Assembly: GCA_038373885.1 (NCBI GenBank)
Contig: JAWZYV010012516.1
Coordinates: forward strand, 124,001 to 188,000
Origin: Cheiracanthium punctorium
Taxonomy: Eukaryota > Arthropoda > Arachnida > Araneae > Cheiracanthiidae
Length of the DNA: 64,000 nucleotides
Direction: 5' to 3'
The notes under the pieces are model-generated. The model did no database searches. It was not told the DNA's origin and saw only the letters and a list, made by a program, of their open reading frames with translations. Below, piece after piece: positions 1 to 10,599 of the stretch. Position 1 is the stretch's first letter, and every line of letters starts with the position of its first letter. Position numbers and translations under genes: made by a program.

Positions 1-162
1 CTGCTCACTCTAGCGAGAGAGTCACCACCTTTCCCATGATGCTCTCACTTCAGCAGGAGTGAGTGCGTTGCTTCCATACCCAAACGACGCCATATTGGAA
101 TTGGACTGCAGTTGCGAAGTACCAACTGCATACAAGTAATGGAATACTTTTAGCTAACACAA
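1..162 (+). promoter_or_regulatory. Candidate promoter and 5'UTR exon of the 1-8 kb gene
   Basis: This stretch is richer in CpG than what follows and contains CGCCATATTGG, the kind of YY1-like GCCAT element found near housekeeping start sites. It ends in a near-consensus donor (CAA|GTAAGT at 160-165). The ATG at 140 is followed after three codons by a stop, so the segment would be untranslated. The first 65 bases also carry CACTC/GAGTG motifs in both orientations, like the island at 12.9 kb. Assigning it to the downstream gene is inference; transcript data would settle it. Confidence 0.35.
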
Positions 163-508
163 GTAAGTAAAACCTTATAACTTTTCAGTTATTGTAAATG
201 TTATTTAAAATTTGATAATTCACAACATATAAGATACATTGATTCAGTGTCGGATCCATTAGGACTCCAGCTCTTCCGACAGACATTGCTTTGGTTAGGG
301 TTAACATTTTGCTTTACTATACATTTTGTTTTTAAGACTTAAACAAGCCTGCTTCTTTTAATTTTATACCCTTCCGAGAAATTGATCTTTAAATCCGTCT
401 CTATACTTGATCGTAGTATGTTATTTATGCTTATATAGCTGAAATCTTGCATTCGTTTTTTGTTTCTGTATATAATATTTGAGCATGTTTTGATGCGTGT
501 TTGTAAAT

Positions 509-653
509 CGGTGGTGCAGTCAGGATTTTATTTCGGGGGTGGAGAGGGCTCTAACCTGTGTATCAAATTGTAAGCAAGCTGTTTCAACTGTAGCCTCAGT
601 ATCAAATTTTAAACTAAGTAAAGGGTCAGATTTTTAGGAAGGATACGCGCCTG
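509..653. mobile_element. hAT-type MITE with 7/8 target-site duplication
   Basis: The left end CGGTGGTGCAGTCAGGA and the inverted right end CAGGCGCGTATCC form a degenerate hAT-style terminal inverted repeat. The element is flanked by ttgtaaat (501-508) and ttgcaaat (654-661), an 8-bp duplication with one mismatch. It is non-coding and contains a G-rich tract. A related copy, with the same internal 'tttatttcggggg' and 'taagctaagtaaag'-like segments, lies at about 30.52-30.69 kb. Confidence 0.7.
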
Positions 654-972
654 TTGCAAATAGTATAAACAAAATTTTAAATCAAAAGCAGAAAATAATG
701 ATCAATTATATATTGTATGCAATTTATATTGAAATAAATTATAAACGTGGGAAAAAAATATTTTGTGATTAAATTTCAATATGTCTATGTGCATCATTTT
801 ATCTTATTGCACATTCTAGCACAGATTCACGCTTAGAATATACATATATACGTTGTTAGATCAAAATAACCGCTCTGTTGTTGTGGTGTAATATTTCCCT
901 CTCCACTTTTTACACATACACAAACCTCTCTCTCATATGGTAAAGTGGATAATTTACGATCGAACACCCCAG

Positions 973-1025
973 ATGGCCTCAGGAAAGTCCACTTTTAAAT
1001 CAGGGAAACCAGCTGAAAGTAGCAG
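973..1025 (+). CDS. Candidate first coding exon
   Basis: Acceptor ..accccag directly before the ATG; 17 codons, basic and Ser/Lys-rich; donor AGCAG|GTGATT. It leaves two bases (AG) for the next exon. A phase-compatible bridging exon exists at about 1275-1320 (after ccttgcag, before GTAAAT), but its translation is rich in aromatic and Cys residues and it abuts repeat sequence, so I do not endorse it. Confidence 0.4.
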
Positions 1026-4000
1026 GTGATTCAGAATGTGTGAGCTTTCATTAGTAGCACGAAAAACACAAGGGATACTTGTAAACTGATTCAACGCGGA
1101 AAAAAAGTTATTGTTTTTGGTGTTAAATGCGAGATTTTTGGAATTGAAAAGTTTGTATACTGTTTAAGGATAATTCAATAGTATAGTAACGGATAAGTTT
1201 AATATTACTGGTAATAAAGGTAAGTGTTACAATATTAAATTTAGTAATACAGTATTAATTTTAGAGCCTTGCAGATTTTGGTATGGTAGATTTTATGTCT
1301 TCTGTTGTGTATCAATATTGGTAAATAAAATTCTCAAATTGGTAAAACTTACCTTTTAGCCTAGATACCAATTCAAAATAATGCTAATTTTTTTCTATTG
1401 AATTTAATTAACATATGAAATATATCCACAATATTGGCTATATACTGGAAATGTTTCTGAAGTAATTCCATTACTGATAAAGTTTTTAATAGTAGCAAGT
1501 TAGTAGTTAGCCCAAATATCTTTACAATGTGTTCACAATATTAAGTAAAAATTCGAAATATTTATAATGTATTCTTAATATTGACAAGTAATTTTTAAAA
1601 ATATTTTTATACCATTTTATTATTTTTCTAATGCTAATATACTCAATCCTTCACATTGTTATTATATTGGAAATAAAAACTAATATTGGTAAAAATTAGC
1701 AACATTTATCCATTATATTGTCCATGTTAATGAATTAAATTAAATATATTTAAAATGTATCCACACAGTATTGTGTGTATATTATAAATTTCCCTCATAT
1801 TGTACTAACAAATATTTTTAATGTGTCAGCATCTTAATATCACAGTAATGGTGAATTAAGACTGTTTATCTACTGTACATTATTTCAAAATTTAAAATCT
1901 GATAAATAATTTTAGGTGCATTTATGTACAAATTGCTGAAAAATATATTTTAATAATTAAGTCAAATACTACTGAAAATCCTGTGATGATAAGACCATGA
2001 TTATCACAGGAGCAAGGAGGGCACATGCCCCAGACACCCCATTTTAAGGGGTCCTTAAATTTTTTCAGAATATGAATTTAGTTTATTAAATTTTCATTCT
2101 AAGATACTAAATGCCTGGTTTTTTTTTTCTAAAAGTTGGATGTGTGTGTGGCAAAATAGATCCCAAATGGATGAGCCGATTTTAATGTAGTTTGTTTTAT
2201 TTTATCAACTGATCGTTCTGGTATAATCAGAACGGTTCTTCATTGTATTTGATAATATTCACTTCATCTATTCCCCTTAAATAAAGCTTACTTTACACTT
2301 GTTCAGTCTAAGACAATTCAAATAATATTGTTGACATTCAATTAATTTTGATTGCTGAATTATTTCTGTAATGTTATGGAAAAAGCCATGCTTTGAGTTG
2401 CATTTTTTTAAGACTTCATTTTTAATAAAGGTTATTTCACATATTGCATAGGAAATGTTCATAAACTTAAAATTTATCTAGCATATTTCATTTTAAATTC
2501 ATTTAATCAGAACATATCTTTGCAGATTGAAAAAACATACTTAAGTGGGGGGGGGGTGGTGGAGTGAGTTTGGCTTAGGGACGTATCTAAACCTTAAAAA
2601 TTTCAAGCTGAACTTTCAAAATTACCCACGAATATGTAATTTTCTCCATTTCTTATGTTTACTTATTTCGAGGGTGGCTGAAGCCCCACCAGTCACCCTC
2701 TGGCCAAGGACGTACCCAGGAAGGGGGGTGGGGGTCTGTAACACCTTCGAAATTTCAGTTTTTATTAACAAAGCAATAATGGTGAAGTCTTTTTGTGAAA
2801 ATTTCTGCCTTTTTCATCGTTTGGACCCCCTCCGAAATTTTTGGACCCTCCCAGAATTTTTTTTGGGGTATGTCCCTGCCCCTGCTCTCCTCTCCTAGGG
2901 GGGGAGCAAGTTCCCTACCTTGAGCCCCCCCTTATGGGTGCCCATATCATTAATGTTATATTTTTCAAGTATTTAATATTATTCTGTGGTTTTCTGAACT
3001 TGCAGGTAGCAGAACAGATTTCATTATTTATTGACATTGTTGAGAAAGCAGACAGCATGGATTTCAGAGTTTGGGTCTTCTACTGGGTATCATTAAGGGT
3101 AAATAAATTTATGATATTGGTAAAATTTACTTAAAAATTCAAAATAATTTTAATCCTTTTTCTACTGAATTTAAATGAAATGTATCTGCAATATTGCCTA
3201 TATTTTGGAAGTAGTTCTGAAGTAGTTCCATTACCAATAAACTTTCAAATAGCACCTCACTGGATTGTAAAACATTGAAAACCCAAACCAGTATTTTTAC
3301 ATAGCAGCAAGTTAATATTTAGCCCAAATGTATTTAAAATGTATCCACAATATTAGGTAAACATTGGTAATATTTCTAATGTATTCCTAATATTGACAAG
3401 TAATTAATTTTATAGTATTTTTATTTTTTCATGTTCATATACTTAATTATTCAATATTATCATTAAATTGGAAATAAATACTAATGTAAATTGTAGCAAA
3501 TTAATATTTACCCATTATATTGTCAATCTTAATGAATTTAAATTAAATTTATTTAAAATGTATCCACAATATTGGGTGTATATTTCAAATATTCCTCATA
3601 TATATTGCACAAGTATATATTTTTGATATGTTAGCATCTTAATATATTATTACTTGCGAATTATCACTGTTTATCTGTTACACATTATTTTTGCATTTAA
3701 AATCTGAAATAATTTTAAATGCATTCATATACAAATTTCTGAAAAATATATCTTAATAAATAAGTCAAATATTACTGAAAAATATATCTTAATAAATAAG
3801 TCAAATATTACTGAAAAATTTAATGTAATATGATTGTTCCCTGATTATCATGGGCAAGCGGGTAAATACTGTGGAAAATACAGAAAGACAATTGTCAGAG
3901 TCGGTGAAGAAACAAAATGTAAGGGGGCCCCCATTTAGACCCATACTTCTGACTCAAGCGACTTTATGTCGTAATTGCTGCCTGGATTTGAGATTGGGGG

Positions 4001-5814
4001 GGGGGGGGGGACTGAAGCCCTATAGCCACTCATCCCATTACCCCTCGATCTACCACCGAATCATTTGTTCTTGTGATAATGTTTAAATGTAAATTTTAAC
4101 TGAAGACTCCTACCTTGGGTGGTCATTAGTTAAATATATATAAATTGATAATAAATGAATATTCATATAAATTGGTTGCTTTAGAAAACGAAACTTTTAG
4201 AATGTTTTTTATGTACTGAATACTCATTTTCTTGAAATATAGGAGAGTTAATAACAGCGATGACTGGGTGATTTTTCAAGAACCTTTGATAAGGGTGAAT
4301 ACTACTTTGGATGTCTTTAGATATAAGTATGTATTTATTTTTAATTATTTACTGTTTCAGTGTATTTTTAAATTTGGGAGTTAATTTTATATTCATATCA
4401 TATGTTATAAATGTTCCTTATACACATGTCTGTGTGAATTTTATATTATTATTATTATTTGCATTGCAAAGCATCCCATTTTAGAAGAATGTATATCTTA
4501 AGCACTGAATCAGATGGGTAGTAGATTTCTCACAAAAATTGTGTTTCATTAAGTGTCTCACTGAGTAGAAACAAAATGTTTCAATCAAGTTATTATTTTT
4601 TTTTTTACAAGAAATAATGCAATTTCTGAACAGGTTTTAAAAGAATTCAACTATGTCAGAAATTTGAAAATTCAGAATTTCTCTTCACAAGCTCTATTTA
4701 TGGCAATACAAATGGTTAATTTATAGAAGTGAAATACTCAGAGAAAAATTTATAACATATTGTATTGTCCAAAATAGAGGGAGAATTAGCCATCAGATAC
4801 AGTTTCCACTTTCGTGAATTTCTCCCTAAAAATGGGATAAGACCTGCAGTTTTGTTGTTCTATAAAAGTTCATCATGTTGTCTATGAAGAAGCATTCTGA
4901 ATTATACCGAGTTTTTGAGAAGCCTGTCTTTAAAGCTTGCAGAGCCAAGTGATGAATAAAATATGTTACAAGAAAAACTGATTGATTTTGGCTGTTTATC
5001 ACTTTATTATCTTTTTATTTTCTAGTACTCTGAACTGGTCCTGTGGAAAACCATTGAATTTTTGTCAGTGGCATGCTGTAAAAGAGAAGAAACTATTGGC
5101 ATTATAAGTGGTATTCATATTTTTGTTTTATTTGTTTATTTATTCTTTAAATGTTCTTAATTACTAGTTCAAAGTCTGCATACTTTTGATCTCTGCGGTC
5201 TAATTTTTTCAAAGCTTGTATCGCATAATTTCATAATTGTCAATAACTTTTTTTTTTTTTTTTTGAGATGTTTACTTTTTTGTTTAGTTTATTTTTTTCT
5301 TATTTTCCAAATTGATTTATATGTTTTTTTTTTTAGTTTTTTTTCCCTAAAGTGATGTTACTTTGGGGCAGTTAGTGACTATGTATTAAATTTTATAAAT
5401 TTCATGTAAATTGAGAAAGTTATTAGGGCTGTTCTTAAAAGAAAAAAAGTATAACTTTTGGTAAAGTTACATCAATGAGTAAAACAATAAATATTTATAC
5501 AGTAAAATTCAATGTGGTATTCTTTATTAAAGCATTTGACCCAGGCAACTCTTTAGTATATCATTTTATGTTATGCTATATTCTGTCATTTATTTAATCT
5601 CTATTATATGTAAATTTTTTATGTCAAGTTGCATATTTGACACCAAGTTAATAAATTGCTTGCAAAATCAAGTCTTATTTGCAACATTTTATGAAGTAAC
5701 AATGAAATAAAGTATAAAAATCAATTTTTAGTCCCTTCAGATTAATTTTTTTACTCTGCACCCTCACTACCTCTTAAAAATATGTTGTAAGTAAAACCTT
5801 GAAACTCCTGTAAC

Positions 5815-5853
<39 letters not shown>

Positions 5854-8086
5854 TGTCACTGCTGTTGTTGTTTAAAATGTAAACTGTAAAATGCTACTTT
5901 CAGAGATGAGATTTAAGAATTTAGTTTAATATTCAGACCTTTTTCAATGTTTATAAAGAATTCAGTTTTTTCATTTTTTTCAAAAATTTTCTGATTTTTC
6001 AGTAAGGCAAAATTGTATATAAGTAAGATAGATTTAGTATCAATAAAAATTAAAATATTTATTGCTCTTGAAATTCATAAGTATAATTGCTCAAAAGTTG
6101 TTTGGACATTCTTTCAGACTTTTTTTCCTTTTTTGTTAATCTCATATCTGTACTTTGGTACAAACCAAATCGAAAACTAGCCTACCAGTTTTGACACCAT
6201 ATTACATGTACCACCATTAGTGGTAAAAACAGATGAAATATATTATTTTTTAATTTTACTAATACAATATGTAAATGTAAACTTTACTTCCTTAGTAAAT
6301 TCAGATTTTTTAAGCCTGCAGTATTAACAAAGTGCAATAACCTTGTCAGTGTTCACATGTTGTCATATGTATATTTGAATATTACTCAAAAATATCTTTA
6401 GTCTAGTTTTTAACTGACTTCAAGAAGATCTAGGTTATTAATTGGGGTCAGTACTCAGAGGTGTAGCAAGAATTTTCAGTGCCCGAGAACAAATTTGCAT
6501 CACTTCCTGTTTACCAAAATGCGCTGGAAAAAGTTTTATATACAAATTGGTGCCTTTTGGATCCTATGCCCTGGGACAAATGTCCCCCTCTAGCTACACT
6601 TCTGAGCATTGAATCCTTGTAATTTACCAGACTGGATATGAAAAGTATTTTCAAACTTCCGTTTAATTATTTATTTCTTTTGTTTATCTTCCACATATAG
6701 ATGTGATCTTTGCTAAGAATGTTGTTATTTGATGATATTTTACTTGCTGTGCATGAAAAGTTTTTATTGCAAAGTTATCACTTTATTTTTTACTCAATTT
6801 TTGATGTACCTAAAATATATTACAAGTCCTGAATATTTTCTATTTTTTAATTGATTGTAATAATTTGCAAATTTAACTCACCGATAGTAAGTAATGTGTT
6901 TAATATTTATTTTGTCACTATTAGTTTGATGTTTGTTATTACGCACAGGTTACTGTGATTCAGGGATAATTTTATTCCAAATTGCTTTGATATGGGATTT
7001 TCGCTTCAATACTGTCCCCAATTATTCTTTTTTGTGTTACCTCAGAGGATTTACCTCACAAAATAAAATTTTGTGAAGTAAATCCTACAATGTGTTCCTT
7101 ACTTTTAATAAAGTATTTTGTGCTCTCAATCACTTTGCATATCAGTATATTCTAATATTAATAGAACATAGAGAACAGATTATTTTATAAAACAGTACAA
7201 GCATTTCTTATCTGTAAAATTAAGTTTTTTTTCTTTTATTTTTTGCAGGTAAAAAAATAGATTTTTTTTTTTTTTTTTTGAGCTGCTATATTTAGGTTTT
7301 ATTGCAGTTTTTTTCCATTTGCTTTTATGTTCAGTGGCAAAATTAAAATGTAAAAGGCAGCTTAAATTCTACATCTTTATTTTATTCATTTATTCATAAT
7401 TTGTACAATTTTAACAGTAGGAACCCTGTTTCCCTTCCCTCTCTTACTCAGAAGGTTACAGTATATGTAAATGTTACTTGAAAGTATTTATTATTACCAT
7501 ACATAAATATGGTAATATGAAAAATGGTAATAAGAAAGTATTTATTATTACCATTTTTCGGTATGCTTTTGTGCTGTTCCAAAATTGTATTTAACCTGCT
7601 CCTAAAGGTGTTCCAAAATGTATGTAGATTTGCAGACTTTTTATTATAAAGTTATCCTCCGATTTTAGTGAAACTATAAACAAAATGTTTTCTGAATCAA
7701 ATGAAAAGATCTGCTGACTTATTCCTCTGTAAATTCATCACCTAGTTGAAAGTGTTAAGCTGTGCTTTAGTTGGAGATTTAAATTTGACACTAATCCATG
7801 TACACACAAAATTAATTTTAACTAATTTTATTTTGTATGTATTTAACATAGATCTAGTTTATGCTCTAGTATATTCTAGCTGCCAACTCTTTCTGATTTT
7901 GAGCCTTTCTTCAGTCTTATTCAAATTATGGGGAGGGGGGAGGGTACCCTTTTTTTATTAGGATAGAATAGCAGTTATGTTTTAACTTTTAATTCTGTAA
8001 TTACTTGTTGAAGTCATAATTTTTATCTTCCAGATGCTGTTAGAAGAATCCCTGAATGTGAAATAGTATTGAAGTACTCATATTGA
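973..8086 (+). CDS. Multi-exon gene, unidentified small protein
   Basis: Gene model read by eye from splice signals and reading frame. Proposed coding exons: 973-1025, 3010-3086, 4243-4326, 4612-4714, 5026-5110, 8034-8086. The last five join in compatible phases (split codons GG|G, AA|A and G|AT, and one phase-0 junction) with no stop until TGA 8084-8086. They give 133 residues with coding-like composition: alpha-helical stretches such as EQVLKEFNYVRNLKIQ and YSELVLWKTIEFLSVACC, ending DAVRRIPECEIVLKYSY. No membrane segment or catalytic motif is evident and I do not recognise the family. The start exon at 973 (MASGKSTFKSGKPAESS) ends with two spare bases that do not fit the 3010 exon, so either a small exon is missing between them or 973 is not part of this gene. 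The introns are packed with repeats. Confidence 0.6.
1150..2010 (+). repeat. AT-rich 'AATATTGG' dispersed repeat, copy 1
   Basis: Aligns by eye over most of its length with 3087-3850, and in inverse orientation with 10600-12590. Shared landmarks in order include ttcaaaataat, a ccacaatattgg-type box, tattgacaagtaat, attatattgtc, aaaatgtatccacaata, and a tail ending gattatca. Short AATATTGG/CCAATATT boxes recur inside it. No TIRs or coding were seen. It lies in the first intron of the 1-8 kb gene. Confidence 0.7.
2566..2955. mobile_element. Degenerate hAT-type MITE cluster, possibly one inside another
   Basis: An inner element, 2705-2878, is bounded by CAAGGACGTACCCAGG and, inverted, CAGGGACATACCCC. 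The flanking octamers agree at only 5 of 8 positions. Outside it lie a left half opening near ttagggacgtatctaa (2573) and a right half ending near ttatgggtgcccatatc (2930-2947), which look like the split ends of an older element. G and C homopolymer runs mark both. Nesting is inferred. Confidence 0.5.
3010..3086 (+). CDS. Internal coding exon
   Basis: Acceptor choices are crowded (ttgcag, gtag and gcag within 8 bases). The first would put an in-frame TAG at 3007, so the start should be 3010 or 3013. The frame includes LLTLLRKQTAWISEFG and ends with two bases GG before donor GTATCA, which pair in phase with the single G opening the next exon. Another frame is also open here, so the frame choice rests on the phase match. 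Confidence 0.55.
3087..3850 (+). repeat. AT-rich 'AATATTGG' dispersed repeat, copy 2
   Basis: Diverged copy of 1150-2010, in the same orientation, filling the intron between the exons ending 3086 and starting 4243. Near its 3' end a 36-bp unit beginning ctgaaaaatatatc is duplicated in tandem (3739-3774 and 3775-3810), which copy 1 lacks. Confidence 0.7.
4243..4326 (+). CDS. Internal coding exon
   Basis: Acceptor cttgaaatatag and donor AA|GTATGT. The phase is 1 base in and 2 bases out; only this frame is open, and it includes NNSDDWVIFQEPLIRVNTT. It joins the next exon through codon AA|A. Confidence 0.65.
4612..4714 (+). CDS. Internal coding exon
   Basis: Strong polypyrimidine acceptor (about 12 T, then acaag). 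One base completes the previous codon, then 34 codons follow, helical in character, ending at ATG|GTTAAT. The donor is weak, but the exon end is in phase 0, as the next exon requires. Confidence 0.6.
5026..5110 (+). CDS. Internal coding exon
   Basis: Acceptor ctttttattttctag is strong. 28 codons with a Cys pair in the sequence ACCKREET; donor AGTG|GTATTC leaves one G. The intron after it (5111-8033) is the longest in the model, AT-rich, and contains a microsatellite, a MITE and nested hairpins. Confidence 0.65.
5817..5850. repeat. (ATT)n microsatellite
   Basis: About eleven uninterrupted TTA/ATT units in the long last intron of the 1-8 kb gene. Confidence 0.95.
6456..6604. mobile_element. 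hAT-type MITE
   Basis: 149 bp bounded by CAGAGGTGTAGC and its inverse (right end gctacacttctg; inverted CAGAAGTGTAGC), 10-11 of 12 matching. The flanking octamers do not match convincingly, so the insertion is old. It lies in the last intron of the gene. Confidence 0.65.
7480..7557. repeat. Two linked hairpins with an internal 20-bp direct repeat
   Basis: gaaagtatttattattacca occurs twice. The first copy forms a 9-bp stem (attaccata/tatggtaat) with a 6-base loop; the second closes a 12-bp stem (aaaaatggtaat/attaccattttt). Probably replication slippage around a palindrome; intronic. Confidence 0.6.
8034..8086 (+). CDS. Terminal coding exon with stop
   Basis: Acceptor tttttatcttccag is strong. 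G|AT completes Asp, then 16 codons lead to TGA 8084-8086. The 3'UTR probably runs to about 8150: AATACA (a known poly(A)-signal variant) lies at about 8121 and is followed by a GT-rich stretch, ttgttgtgtg. Confidence 0.65.
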
Positions 8087-8774
8087 ATCCAGTGATTGTA
8101 TTTTATATAAATGTAACAATGTAATACAATTAAACCAAATTTGTAATAATTTGTTGTGTGTTCACTGCCATTGCTTTTATAATTCATTCAAACCTGCATG
8201 AGTCTCAATAAGAGATATCTTCCACTTTTTTTCAATTCGTAGGCTATTTTTTACTTCTGCAGTTCTGTAATAGTTTAAAAAAAATTTTTTTTAATTTAGA
8301 ACGCATCGTAAACTAAAATTTGCTAGGCTGAAGACTACTCTGGACTTGGAAGTTCCATTACTCATGTTTTTATTAAGACTTTGCTTATATATTTTTATTA
8401 ACTGTTTTTTCTTTCTTTTTTTTTTGGCCCTCGTATTAATTGAACTTTGTTCTAACATACTAATGAGTTTTTCTGGCTTTACTTTCATTTATTGTTCTAA
8501 ATCTGTTTTCAATAGTAAAATAATTCTTGCATAAAATCTATATTAAAAGAATTTTTTTTTCAATTTGAAGTTTTTAAAAGATTAAGTAATTTGTAGCTAT
8601 TTTGCTGTAAAAGTGAAATTGAAATAAATAAAATCACACTTAAAAATAAATAAAGAAAGGAATGTGTATATATATTAAAAAATTAAGAAATGGCTTTTAT
8701 TTTGAAGTATGTATAAATTATGTTCAGAAGAGGAATTTGGTTTTTTAAGAGGTGAAAAAAAAATCTTTTTCTTT

Positions 8775-8921
8775 GAATCACCACCCTCCCCCCTCACCCA
8801 GACATTATCTATGGAGGTTAATATGGTTCACCCTCATGCTCTAAACTTCAATTATTTTTTTGCGTTATGGCAAGTCTACAAGAGGGGTGTCTTCTTGGGG
8901 GGGCTGACTTGGGTGGTGAAC
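8775..8921. mobile_element. Possible small inverted-repeat element with C/G-rich ends
   Basis: The left end gaatcaccaccctccccc and the inverse of the right end (ttcaccacccaagtcagccc) resemble each other over about 12 bases. No target duplication is visible. The small ORF crossing it is not coding-like. Confidence 0.35.
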
Positions 8922-9674
8922 TTTTTAAGGATTCTAACCTGTATTCTTTCTCATGCCTCTAAACCTTAAATAATGGTTTTTGGACAAGACAAAAATGTTG
9001 GGTGTATTCAACAAAATGGGCATTGTTGGGGAATTATGAAATAATTGGTTTTGATTTATATTATTTATGTATTGGCCTGCACAAAAATATTTCTTTACCC
9101 CTTTTCACAAAAAAAGAAATCAATCAATATAAAGTAGTTTCCATTTTAGAAATATTTTATTCCTTTTTCTGGGGGGAGGGGAAAGAATAGAAAAATAGGT
9201 ATTCTCTTAAATTTCCAAACATGATATGTACATTAACAGAGATTATCAGCAGATATATTTATATTTTTGATTTACCCAACAATTAGTTTATTTATTTATT
9301 TATTTTTTTTTTTTTTTTGGTTTTCAATTAAAGGATAGCTATTGTTCTTTTAACTTATTTTCGTGTTTCATAATTCTTGTATTTGTTCGTATAAATGACT
9401 GAAATTTAATTTCAAATAATTTCTTTTCGATAACAATTCAATCCTGTTCATTTCTTATTTATTTAAAATTAAAAAAAAAACTTGTTAATTGTAATAAAGT
9501 TGAAAAGAAAGTTTGAATAAATTATGCTTAAAATAAAACCTATTTAAAAATCAAAATTATTAGTATTCTTTTGATTTTATATAAATATCTTATCATGAAC
9601 TATTTTTATTGTTTTGTTAATACTGTTGTAAGTGAAAGTTGTTCTGAAATGTACCATAGGTAAAAAATAAGCTT

Positions 9675-9816
9675 TCAGGGATTTTTTATTTCAGCAGGAG
9701 AAAAGGTAACATTGAACATATCAAATATTTCTGCACACTGTTGAGTAATGTGGATGTCCGAAACTCTTATTTCTATTCTTGTTTGATCACAGATTACCTC
9801 AAATGAAGTTATAGTA
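9675..9816 (-). CDS. Possible terminal exon, unidentified
   Basis: On the minus strand a strong acceptor, ttttctttgtctgcag, opens an uninterrupted frame of about 46 codons (including VICDQTRIEIRVSDIHITQQ) to a stop at 9675-9677. AATAAA follows on the same strand about 65 bases further on (plus-strand coordinate near 9608). The composition looks coding-like, but I found no matching upstream exon and recognise no family. It could be a pseudogene remnant. Confidence 0.35.
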
Positions 9817-9879
9817 CTGCAGACAAAGAAAATTCTTATAAATCTCCTGCTGATGGATTTTACATAGCTCAATGGCTAT

Positions 9880-10590
9880 ACAGATCACCTCCAAGCATTT
9901 TGAAACTTTCACTTCTATTCCTGTTACGTTTTGACTAACCAAACAAAACATAAACTGTTAACGAATTCTGTAACTAAATAGATCTAGAGGTTATGGAGGT
10001 CTGTTTTAGTAACCATGTGGAACTCTTGGGGGTACCTTTTAGTGATGCCATCATCTGATTATTAAAATGAAACTCTGTACTCCTTCTTAATCTGTTTAAT
10101 TTCAGAATAGGCTGTTATTTTAAATACTGTATGTTTTGTGTCAACAGTCCACATTTCACTCACTGGAATGAAAGCAAGAATCTAAAAATGCATGGGGTCA
10201 GATATTACTTGTACCATTGAGCTACGTAAAATTTATTTTCCAGCTGTTATGGATCATTCTGAACATGACAATAATCCAAGATAGCCCAGAAATAGATATC
10301 TAAGAAGTTCTGGATATGAAATAAGTATCAATTTCTGATCTTTGGATATTTTGAATATGAAATAGATAGCCATTTTTGGGATATTCTGGATCTTTAAGAT
10401 CTTCTGGAAGTTTAATTATTATAACTATGCTACATATATACAGATACCTGTATATTATAGATGTTATTTACTCATTAGAGAGATCACACCTCAAATTTCA
10501 AATAGAGAAATCTATTTTATGTTGGACTTCTAATAGATATACCCAATATCCAGCTATGATGTATTAAAGATTGCCTATGGACAAACTTGG
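9880..10590. other. AT-rich, nothing identified
   Basis: No exon, RNA gene or bounded repeat could be supported. A 10-base G run (10589-10599) adjoins the repeat that follows. Confidence 0.5.
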
Positions 10591-10599
10591 GGGGGGGGG

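Noticed and set aside
1275..1320. Exon bridging 973-1025 and 3010-3086
   Set aside because: The phase fits, but the translation is atypical and the segment abuts the AT-rich repeat; without transcripts it cannot be supported.
5821..5848. CRISPR-like or other regular array
   Set aside because: Simple (ATT)n microsatellite; no spacer-repeat structure occurs anywhere in the window, and the DNA is eukaryotic.
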